DNA of 64,000 nucleotides from Planctomycetota bacterium (lineage in GTDB: Bacteria > Planctomycetota > Phycisphaerae > WQYP01): assembly GCA_021818445.1 (NCBI GenBank), contig JAKAEB010000005.1:1-64000 (forward strand), read 5' to 3'. The notes below the pieces were generated by a model. It was not told the DNA's origin, searched no databases, and saw nothing but the letters and a program-made list of their open reading frames with translations. Shown piece by piece: positions 27,292 through 34,752 of this stretch. The number at the start of each line of letters is the position of its first letter. Within the stretch, counting starts at the first letter, position 1. Made by a program: the position numbers and the translations under genes.

Positions 27292-28302
27292 ATGAATTCA
27301 GGCAAGTATATTCACTCAATCCTTTGCGCGGCTGTCGGTTTTGCCGCCTCTATTTCATTGGTGACCCAAGCCGTGGTCGCTCGTGAGAAGAGCAACAGCG
27401 GGGATACGGCCAAAATGGTAAGCACCGTTGGCCATGTGCGACAGAACACACCTATCTGGGTGTATATCCTCGCAGGTCAGTCCAACATGACGGGCCAAGG
27501 TTATATGAAAAACCTTCCACCGCATTTTGTCATCAATCGGAAGGTTCTTTTATATCATTCCCCCGGCGATCTTCGCGACAATGCCCCAGCGGACACCTGG
27601 ATTCATCTCCGCCAGGCTGCGGAATCGCCTGATCGGTTTGGCCCGGAACTTTCATTTGGCAACCGAATACAGCAATTTTTTCCACATCACCATATTGCAC
27701 TGATTAAAGACGCCTGGACATCAACAGACCTTGAACACCATTGGAACCCCGGCAAAAACCGCACTGACAAAGCGGATTGGGGGCCTCAATTTAAGGAATT
27801 GGTGCAGACCGTTGACAGCGGTATGAAGTCGCTGCGAAAACTGGGCTATTCCCCACACATTGTTGGCATGCTTTGGCAGCAGGGCGAAAATGATGCCTTT
27901 GATGGGACGAAAGTTTCAGCTCAATACGGGTGGAATCTTTATCATTTTATCCATCGGGTTCGCCAGCAATTCAGGGTACCGCACATGCTGTTTGTCTACG
28001 GACTGGTGATTCCACAACCAGACATGGGTCTTTTTACGGTTAACGCGCAGTGTCGGGCGCTGGTGCGTCTGGGGGAGCGTGAGGTCGCGCATAATTCAAA
28101 GAGTCCGCTGGCGGTTCACGGTGCCTATTTAGTCAATACCAATGACCTTGAACTGCGTGCCCAGGACCCCAAAGTGCCAATTCCCTACCTCAAAAGAGAC
28201 CATCTGCATTTTGGTACGATGGGACAAATTGACCTCGGATATCTTTACGCCGACAGCATGTACCGGCATCAGACACTACTGCCACCGCATTTCCGCAAAT
28301 AA
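27292..28302 (+). CDS. SGNH-type carbohydrate acetylesterase (sialate O-acetylesterase/CE6-like)
   Basis: 336 residues with a signal peptide (1-30). LAGQSNMTGQG near residue 60 is block I with nucleophile Ser64. GMLWQQGENDAF near residue 200 is the family's W-x-Q-G-E-(N/S)-D motif. RDHLHFGTMGQIDLG near residue 305 supplies the His. These are the marks of the SASA/DUF303 fold used by CE6 and sialate O-acetylesterases. Removal of acetyl groups from the polysaccharide attacked by the neighbouring lyase and GH43 is the likely role. It is the last gene of the operon; a TIR element follows 18 bases after the stop codon. Confidence 0.9.
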   Translation: MNSGKYIHSILCAAVGFAASISLVTQAVVAREKSNSGDTAKMVSTVGHVRQNTPIWVYILAGQSNMTGQGYMKNLPPHFVINRKVLLYHSPGDLRDNAPADTWIHLRQAAESPDRFGPELSFGNRIQQFFPHHHIALIKDAWTSTDLEHHWNPGKNRTDKADWGPQFKELVQTVDSGMKSLRKLGYSPHIVGMLWQQGENDAFDGTKVSAQYGWNLYHFIHRVRQQFRVPHMLFVYGLVIPQPDMGLFTVNAQCRALVRLGEREVAHNSKSPLAVHGAYLVNTNDLELRAQDPKVPIPYLKRDHLHFGTMGQIDLGYLYADSMYRHQTLLPPHFRK

Positions 28303-28320
28303 GGATGCCCCGTCATGTTT

Positions 28321-28618
28321 TAACGTAAGTTCGGGGTAAGGAATCACGGTTTTTCCTGATTTCCGGTTACTTTCCCGCAACTGTACGATCAAGCGTAGAA
28401 AATAAAGCGATTATTTTCGAGGCGGGACACGCCATGGCGAGGTGTTTTTGACGCGCGTGCACCATGCACGCGGCTAAATGGGGTGGCGGGTGTGAAACGG
28501 CTTGCAGGATGTCCGCATCGCCATCGGTGCCGCAGACTCGCGCCATTTGCTTGGGCGAAAGGTTTAATGCCTCGAAGAAAACGCAAATTACAGCGCCCCT
28601 TATCCCGAACTCAAGTTA
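28321..28618 (+). mobile_element. Intact 298-bp TIR element (MITE-like)
   Basis: Bounded by TA at 28321-28322 and 28617-28618. The ends are inverted repeats of about 18 bp: ACGTAAGTTCGGGGTAAG at the left, and ACTTGAGTTCGGGATAAG when the right end is read on the minus strand. Inside is a perfect hairpin GCGTGCA-CCA-TGCACGC at 28456-28472 that is also kept in the decayed copy at 5226-5594. No coding frame with a transposase motif is present. TA flanks suggest mobilisation by an IS630/mariner-type transposase; this is inference. Confidence 0.8.
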
Positions 28619-28805
28619 TTTTGAATATATTAGCTGGAGGTGGGTTGGTTCAGCCAGAGAAGGCAAATTTCTAGTGCTTTGCGTGCTGGCTGCGACGTCC
28701 GCTTCCGCTGGATGGCACGGGCTTAAGCACGGCCAACGCGACGCGGGCTACCGGAGTGATGACGCCAAAAGACAGACAGGGTTTGTGCTGCGAATGCTGA
28801 GTGTT

Positions 28806-29285
28806 TCAGCGGAGGTCAATTTCATCCACCAATGTGAATTCTTCATCGGATAGCACAATGCTTGCCAGCGCCGGATTGTCCACATGGATAACAACCGTGG
28901 GGTCCCGTGAGGGATTGGTGATCAGTCCGTAGACGTAGTGGATGTCTACTTCAGCCGCCAGCAGGGCCTTGCCAATTCGTGCCAGGCCGTCCACCGCACT
29001 CCCCTCGGGCATTTCGACGGCTACCAGTTCGCAGATGGAAAATGGGTGGTGATGCATATTGAGAATTTGTGCCGCCATGTCTGTGTCATTAAACACAAAC
29101 CGCACGACGGCACAATCGAATCCCTGCAGGACGGTAAGGGCGAGAATCTTGACATCTGACTCGTCAAAGATACCCATGAGCGACGCCAGCATGCCGACGC
29201 GGTTTTCCACAAAAACCGACACTTGCCGTACGCAAGGTGTGCCATGAGATTTTGCGGTGCTTGGACTCTCAGATGCATTTGCCAT
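28806..29285 (-). CDS. ACT-domain protein
   Basis: 159 residues. Two ACT folds in tandem: residues 20-85 (VRQVSVFVENRVGMLASLMGI, then VKILALTV) and 90-155 (ICELVAVEM, GLARIGKALLAAEVDIHYVYG). ACT domains bind amino acids or other small ligands and regulate metabolic enzymes. Free-standing double-ACT proteins of this type occur widely in planctomycetes. It is alone on the minus strand and divergent from the DUF192 gene. Which ligand it binds cannot be told from the sequence. Confidence 0.88.
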   Translation of the reverse strand: MANASESPSTAKSHGTPCVRQVSVFVENRVGMLASLMGIFDESDVKILALTVLQGFDCAVVRFVFNDTDMAAQILNMHHHPFSICELVAVEMPEGSAVDGLARIGKALLAAEVDIHYVYGLITNPSRDPTVVIHVDNPALASIVLSDEEFTLVDEIDLR

Positions 29286-29464
29286 GGGTTATATATTAAC
29301 CACAACGCGAAGTTTTCAACAGTGAATTTTCCCTGCGGTGGCCCCAATGGGCTTGCTGGTTTGGGCAGGCTTTGAAATGTTGGCCATATCGCAGGATAAT
29401 TCGGTAGTTTGGCGGCAGGCGAAACGACGGAACTGAAAGCGGCGGTAAAAATGGAGCATGACCG

Positions 29465-30028
29465 ATGAACGAATTGACCAATTGGTTTTTACGGCCGCGC
29501 GTCTTTCTTGGCATGCTGATTTTCGCGTTCATCGTTGTTTTTTTGGTCGGGTACCACAACAACCAGATTAAGCAGCAGCATAAAATGGCGGCATCCGGCA
29601 CTGGCCGATCGGCAGGAGCGGGCTATCCGGCGAAAAGGCCGACGCATAATGTCCTGAGCCATTTGCCTGTTATAAAGGTGGCCATCGCGGGACAGATATT
29701 TAAGCTGTGGTTGGCAAGCACCACGGCGGAAAAGGAGGCTGGCCTGATGCATGTGAGCCAATTGGCCGCCGATCGCGGGATGATCTTTTTGTTCCACACA
29801 CCGAAGCCCGAAACATTCTGGATGAAAAATACGCCCATCCCACTGGATCTGGTTTTTCTTAATGCCACCAAGGTGGCACGCATTTACACCATGAAACCCC
29901 TGCAAACCAAGGTGTTATACCCCAGCAAGGAACCGGTGACGGCAGCGATAGAACTCAAGGCCGGAACTTGTGCTAAACTTGGGCTTAAACCGGGAGACCA
30001 GATAAAACTTCCGGTAAGTGCAGGCTAA
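29465..30028 (+). CDS. DUF192 family membrane-anchored protein
   Basis: 187 residues. One transmembrane segment at residues 12-30, then a short linker and the DUF192 domain (about 65-185): EKEAGLMHVSQLAADRGMIF, FWMKNTPIPLDLVFL and VTAAIELKAGTCAKLGLKPG are the diagnostic motifs. The biochemical function of the family is not established. It starts a plus-strand run that continues through a membrane protein into rsmA. Confidence 0.9.
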   Translation: MNELTNWFLRPRVFLGMLIFAFIVVFLVGYHNNQIKQQHKMAASGTGRSAGAGYPAKRPTHNVLSHLPVIKVAIAGQIFKLWLASTTAEKEAGLMHVSQLAADRGMIFLFHTPKPETFWMKNTPIPLDLVFLNATKVARIYTMKPLQTKVLYPSKEPVTAAIELKAGTCAKLGLKPGDQIKLPVSAG

Positions 30029-30057
30029 AAGCCGACGCGTGGGTGGTTGGTGATGCG

Positions 30058-30909
30058 ATGTCGATGGAATCCTCAGGAGTACGCGTGGCGTTAAGCAGTG
30101 TAGCGGGCCAGAAAATGGATTTACCGAATCGGGCTCGAAAAATACTTAAAAACCCTTTGAGTTGGCTGGGTATTGCCCTGCTCGTGTCGCTATTGCTGGT
30201 TGTGGTGGTGGCGTTGCTGACAGCCATGACACCAAGTTGGTACGCCCCGCTGCACGCCGGAAGGCGGCGCGTGCTGAACCTGGCAGACAGTGCCGAGCGT
30301 GTGCTGCTTCAACTGCGCAACGAGATTGATAATCCGGCCCGTAAAACCATTACATGGACAATCAGCCAGGCCCAGATTAATTCTTTGTTGGCGGTGCGTT
30401 ATTCTGCACCGGCGTCGGCGCAGTCCACCGCTGTTTTTGTGGGGCCGTTTGTGCGTCTGACGCACGGCCGAATTACGCTGGCCATACGCGATATGCATCT
30501 GCCGTTTCATTCGGTCGCCAGTTTGACGATCGGCATACGGTCAATACCGCCGGTGCCGTCGGGTGCGCCGGAAGCACACATCAGTCTGGAGGCGGTGCAT
30601 ATTGGTTGGGTGCCGATTCCCCGATCTAAGGTGCTTGGCGTCCTGCATCAGCGGTTGAAGGAAGTAGCCCCCCTGATTACCCAGACGCTGGCGCGGTATG
30701 CGGGGTCGCGTTATGCGGCAGCCGAAACACCGCAAATTCTTCAGTACATTCAGCATGCCATGCACGGCAAGCCATTTCCTCTCACGTTGCGTGCGGGAGG
30801 GCGAACATTGCAACTGGAGCACATTACCATACGCGGGCAGCATACGTCGGCCTCCGGTGTACGGGTGCCGGCGCGCATTGTGCTGGTGCTTAAACAGATA
30901 TCCGCATGA
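30058..30909 (+). CDS. Predicted single-pass membrane protein, unknown function
   Basis: 283 residues. A transmembrane helix lies at about residues 37-57 (LGIALLVSLLLVVVVALL), followed by an extracytoplasmic region. ATG at 30058 is the most likely start; GTG at 30043 is also open. No family is recognised. The stop overlaps the rsmA start by four bases, which indicates coupled translation and a conserved operon position rather than a shared function. Confidence 0.75.
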   Translation: MSMESSGVRVALSSVAGQKMDLPNRARKILKNPLSWLGIALLVSLLLVVVVALLTAMTPSWYAPLHAGRRRVLNLADSAERVLLQLRNEIDNPARKTITWTISQAQINSLLAVRYSAPASAQSTAVFVGPFVRLTHGRITLAIRDMHLPFHSVASLTIGIRSIPPVPSGAPEAHISLEAVHIGWVPIPRSKVLGVLHQRLKEVAPLITQTLARYAGSRYAAAETPQILQYIQHAMHGKPFPLTLRAGGRTLQLEHITIRGQHTSASGVRVPARIVLVLKQISA

Positions 30910-31811
30910 CGAAATCGGACATCCATTCAGCCATTAAACGGGTGCTGCACGAGGCCGGGATGCACCCGCGTCATCGGTTTGGCCAGAATTTTATGATTGA
31001 GCCATCCTCTCTGGATGCCATGGTTCAAAGTGCCCGGATTGCGCCCGACGACCGGGTGCTGGAGATTGGCCCGGGGCCGGGCAATTTAACGCAGTTGCTG
31101 GCGCAGCGGGCGGCCCATGTGCTGGCGGTGGATATTGACCGTCAGTTGCTGCCGGCGGCGCAGGCGTCGCTTGCCGGGTACCGTAACATCACCTGGCTTT
31201 GCGCCGATGCGCTTGATGGCAAACATCGCTTGGCGGCCGTCGTGCACGACGCACTGATAAAAATGGCGGACGGGAGGGGTGTAAAATTGGTGGCCAATCT
31301 TCCTTATAACATCGCCAGCCCGCTGGTTGTCATCCTGCTTTCGCTGGCGTGGCGGCATCAACGCGGACTACCGGGGGGTGTGCACTTCCAACAACTGACG
31401 TTCACTGTGCAGTTGGAGGTAGCTCGGCGTATGACGGCCACACCCGACAACAACGCCTACGGTGCCCTGACGGTTATGATTGCCGCCATGGCGCAGGCAC
31501 GGGTAATCCGCACCATACCACCCGGCCATTTTTGGCCGCCCCCGCAGATTGATTCCGCTCTGGTGGAGATTATCCCCCAGCCCGATCGATCGGCGGCGAT
31601 TGCTGATTTTGCGTTTTTGGAAACGTTTGTATCGCAGATGTTTTCGCATCGGCGGCAGACCATCCGCAACGCACTGCGTCACAGTGCCAATGGATCGCTG
31701 TTGGGTGGATTAACCGATGTTGCCAACCGCTGGCTGGATCAGCGTCCGGGTGAATTGCGTGCGGAGGATTTTGTTTTGCTGGCCAACCAATGGCAGCCGC
31801 TGGCCAGATAA
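30906..31811 (+). CDS. rsmA: 16S rRNA (adenine1518-N6/adenine1519-N6)-dimethyltransferase
   Basis: 301 residues. HRFGQNFMIEPSSLDAMV is the N-terminal motif of RsmA/KsgA. LEIGPGPGNLTQLL is the SAM-binding motif I and VANLPYNIASPLV is the catalytic NLPY motif. It dimethylates two adjacent adenines near the 3' end of 16S rRNA during small-subunit assembly. Length is slightly above the usual 270-280, with an additional segment around residues 150-165 (HQRGLPGGVHFQQ). Confidence 0.95.
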   Translation: MTKSDIHSAIKRVLHEAGMHPRHRFGQNFMIEPSSLDAMVQSARIAPDDRVLEIGPGPGNLTQLLAQRAAHVLAVDIDRQLLPAAQASLAGYRNITWLCADALDGKHRLAAVVHDALIKMADGRGVKLVANLPYNIASPLVVILLSLAWRHQRGLPGGVHFQQLTFTVQLEVARRMTATPDNNAYGALTVMIAAMAQARVIRTIPPGHFWPPPQIDSALVEIIPQPDRSAAIADFAFLETFVSQMFSHRRQTIRNALRHSANGSLLGGLTDVANRWLDQRPGELRAEDFVLLANQWQPLAR

Positions 31812-31860
31812 TGGGACAATTGCATGTGTGATTTTTTTTTCATGGACGGAGGCTTTGGCA

Positions 31861-32745
31861 ATGAGCGATGTGGTTTATCTTAATGGGTCAATTATTGATT
31901 CTGACACCGCCGGAATTTCCGTTTTTGACGCGGGATATCTGCACGGGGCGGGCTTATTTGAGACCATGCGGGCGCATCACGGCAAGGGGGTACGGACGGG
32001 TGCCCATATTGCCCGGCTCAACACCAGTGCCGCCGCGATCGGGTTGGAACTGCATTTGGACGAGTCTGTTATTGCCGAGGCCATCGCGGAACTGCTCGGG
32101 GCGCGGGGCCTGACCGATGCCCGCGTGCGATTAACGATTTCCACCGGTTCGACGAGTACGGACGGCACTGGTGAACCGACGCCGACCGTTTTAATCACAG
32201 CGGCACCGTGGGTTTCCTATCCCGAAGAACTTTATCAAGCGGGTATGCAGGTGGTTATATCCGAACTATTTCAAAACCCGCGATCGGTAACCTGCGGGCA
32301 TAAAACCATCAGCTATCTGGACCGTATGACTTCGCTGCATAAAGCCCGTCTGGCCCGCGCCGGTGAATCATTGTGGTTTACCGAGGTGGATAAGCAACTG
32401 GCCGAGGGTTCCATCAGTAATATTTTTCTGGTATCGCAGGATGGGGCGATCCGCACACCGCCGTTGATGTGGGATAAATTTCCGCAGTTTCGGCTTGTCC
32501 TGCCTGGTATTGCCCGCGGTCTGGTGCTGGAATCCGCCCGGTCGATGGGCTTGCCCGTCCACGAAACGCCGCTGAACATTCGCGATGTGCTCGGTGCCCG
32601 CGAGGTATTTTTAACCAATATGATCATGGGCGTTATGCCGGTGTGCCGGGTGGAACAGCATGCGATTAACGACGGCAAACCGGGTGAATTATCCGTTCTG
32701 TTGCGGACACGTATGAACCAGATATTGGAGCAGACCGATGCCTGA
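31861..32745 (+). CDS. Class IV PLP-dependent aminotransferase (branched-chain aminotransferase or aminodeoxychorismate lyase type)
   Basis: 294 residues. The fold-type IV features are clear: YLNG near the start, DAGYLHGAGLFETMRA, TCGHKTISYLDRM with the PLP Lys near residue 148, EGSISNIFLV, and an A-R-E-VFLTN segment. ATG at 31861 has GGAGG eight bases upstream; the frame is open further upstream only because it overlaps the end of rsmA. The sequence alone does not separate branched-chain aminotransferase, D-amino-acid aminotransferase and PabC; the SYLDRM context slightly favours PabC or a branched-chain type. It overlaps the next gene by eight bases. Confidence 0.88.
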   Translation: MSDVVYLNGSIIDSDTAGISVFDAGYLHGAGLFETMRAHHGKGVRTGAHIARLNTSAAAIGLELHLDESVIAEAIAELLGARGLTDARVRLTISTGSTSTDGTGEPTPTVLITAAPWVSYPEELYQAGMQVVISELFQNPRSVTCGHKTISYLDRMTSLHKARLARAGESLWFTEVDKQLAEGSISNIFLVSQDGAIRTPPLMWDKFPQFRLVLPGIARGLVLESARSMGLPVHETPLNIRDVLGAREVFLTNMIMGVMPVCRVEQHAINDGKPGELSVLLRTRMNQILEQTDA

Positions 32746-33907
32746 TAAATCACGCATTGTCGAGACGAAACGCGATCAGCCAAACTATCCGCGACTATCA
32801 GACATGGCGGCTTATCTGAACAAAATCGCGCCACTGGCCGCAGCCGAGTCGTGGGACAATGTCGGCCTGATTGCAGCACCGCGCGGTAACCCAACGATAA
32901 AACGCGTGCTTATTGCGTTGGATTTAACCCGGGATGTATTGGATGAATGCCGCCGGCAAAAGATCGATATGCTTATCTGTTATCACCCGCCGATATTCAA
33001 ACCGCTGGCAAAACTTATCCCTGCCGGTGACACGCCGGAATCACTGGCTCTGGAGCTTTTTCGCATGGGCGTGGCGATTTACAGCCCGCATACGGCGCTG
33101 GATGTGGCCGACGGCGGCACCAACGATGCACTGGCGGCAGCGCTGCAAATTAGGGTGGTGGGTTCATTGACCGATGTGCCGGCGGCGGAGCGGCAATTCA
33201 AATTGGTCACCTTTGTTCCTGAGGATGCCGTTGAAACAATGGCAGCGGCAATATTTGCGACGGGTGCTGGCTGCATCGGTAAAAACAGCCGCTACACCTG
33301 CTGCAGTTTTCGCTCTCCGGGGCAGGGTACCTTTCGAGGTGATGAGACCACCCAACCTGCGGTGGGGAATAAGGGTCGCATGGAAATGGTGCCGGAAATC
33401 CGTTGGGAAACCGTTGTGGGGGAATCGGCATTAACTGCCGCCATTGACGCCTTGAAAACCGCACATCCCTATGAGGAGCCTGCGTATGACGTCATCCCAT
33501 TGGCCAACCCGATAGCCGCGCCCGGCATGGGGCGGTTCGGCGAACTTACCGCCTCTGTTGAGCTTGGCACCTTCGCGAAACATGCCAAAAGGCGACTTGG
33601 TGCCGCCACGGTGCAAGTGGCGGGCCACGCCACAAGTGCAGTTCGCACCTGTGCCTTGCTGGCGGGCAGCGGCGGGCGGCTGGCGATCGATGCACACCGT
33701 TCGCGGCCCTTTGATGTGCTGATTACCGGTGAATTGAAGCACCATGATTTGCTGGCCTACCGGGCAGCGTCTATTAATGTGATACTATTGGGGCACGCCG
33801 CATCTGAAGCGCCGGTGTTGCCTGTGCTGGCAGCGATGATAGAAACCCAATGGCCGATGGTGCGCCCAACTGTATTGAAGCCAGTCGCGACGACGCTTCC
33901 GGTGTGA
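32738..33907 (+). CDS. Nif3-like dinuclear metal-centre protein
   Basis: 389 residues. SWDNVGLIA, MLICYHPPIFKPLAKL and IYSPHTALDVADGGTNDALA are the metal-binding motifs of the Nif3/YbgI (GTP cyclohydrolase I type 2-like) family. A CutA-like insert occurs between residues about 150 and 260 (AHPYEEPAYDV), as in the longer bacterial members. LITGELKHHDLLAY is the C-terminal His motif. The family forms a toroidal hexamer; its physiological role is uncertain. The gene overlaps the aminotransferase by eight bases. Confidence 0.92.
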   Translation: MPDKSRIVETKRDQPNYPRLSDMAAYLNKIAPLAAAESWDNVGLIAAPRGNPTIKRVLIALDLTRDVLDECRRQKIDMLICYHPPIFKPLAKLIPAGDTPESLALELFRMGVAIYSPHTALDVADGGTNDALAAALQIRVVGSLTDVPAAERQFKLVTFVPEDAVETMAAAIFATGAGCIGKNSRYTCCSFRSPGQGTFRGDETTQPAVGNKGRMEMVPEIRWETVVGESALTAAIDALKTAHPYEEPAYDVIPLANPIAAPGMGRFGELTASVELGTFAKHAKRRLGAATVQVAGHATSAVRTCALLAGSGGRLAIDAHRSRPFDVLITGELKHHDLLAYRAASINVILLGHAASEAPVLPVLAAMIETQWPMVRPTVLKPVATTLPV

Positions 33908-33940
33908 TGGCATCCGCTTGCGGCCGCATGACACCATCTG

Positions 33941-34720
33941 CCGCACGGAGACGTATTATTGTCTCGCGCAGAGGCGCGGAGCCGCGGAGAGAATTATAAA
34001 AATATGACACAGCTACATCCGCGAACCTTCGCGCTCTTGGCGATCTTCGCGTTGCAAATAGGTACTTTGATTCACCGCAAAGATCGCGGAGGACGCCAAG
34101 AAACGCCAAGCATATTGGATATGGGAATACCTAATTGTCGCGATTTGGCTAATATGGTGCGAATGATCCGGTGACTTAAACTCTGTGGCTCTTTTCTCTG
34201 TGCGCCACATAAACAAATATCATCATGCCAGCGGCATGAAACCTTATGCCGCACGGAGAAGTGTTATTATCTCGCGCAGAGGCGCGGGGGCACGGAGAGA
34301 GGCATGAAACTATGACACAGCTACATCGGCGAACCTTCGCGCTCTTGGCGATCTCCGCGTTGCAAATAGGTACTTTGATTCACCGCAAAGATCGCGGAGG
34401 ACGCCAAGAAACGCCAAGCATATTGGATATGGACCTGCCTAATTGTCGTGATTTGGCTAATATGGTGTGAGATATCCGGTGACTTAAACTCTGTGGCTCT
34501 TTTCTCTGTGCGCCACATAAACAAATATCATCATGCCAGCGGCATGAAACCTTATGCCACACGGAGAGGTATTATTATCTCGCGCAGAGGCGCGGAGCCT
34601 CGGAGAGAATTATAACAATATGACACAGCTACATCCGCGAACCTTCGCGTGCTTGGCTCTCGGCTGTGCAAATGGCTACCCGGATTCACCGCCAAGGGCG
34701 GTGGCTATATAACGCCTGCG
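33941..34720. repeat. 308-bp tandem repeat, two full copies and one partial
   Basis: Units begin with CCGCACGGAG at 33941 and 34249, and CCACACGGAG at 34557, giving a strict 308-bp period. The third copy matches for about 100 bases and then diverges after about 34660. Each unit contains an internal inverted repeat: CTTGGCGATCTTCGCG against CGCAAAGATCGCGGAGGACGCCAAG (with interruptions), and a CGCAGAGGCGCGG block. Short open frames inside copies are simply repeated with the unit and carry no protein-like features. A degenerate piece of the unit's start is also seen at 62770-62805. This fills the gene-free stretch between Nif3 and GH3. Confidence 0.9.
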
Positions 34721-34752
34721 GCAACACCACCGCCACGTGGCACCGCGCGATA

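Noticed and set aside
31717..31860. Extended N-terminus of the aminotransferase
   Set aside because: This part overlaps the rsmA end; the ATG at 31861 has a clear ribosome site and begins the conserved domain.
33959..34562. Several 60-74 residue open frames on both strands within the 308-bp repeat
   Set aside because: They repeat with the DNA unit, lack ribosome sites and protein-like features, and overlap each other on opposite strands.
33941..34720. Possible CRISPR array
   Set aside because: The period is 308 bp, with no short repeats separated by unique spacers and no cas genes.
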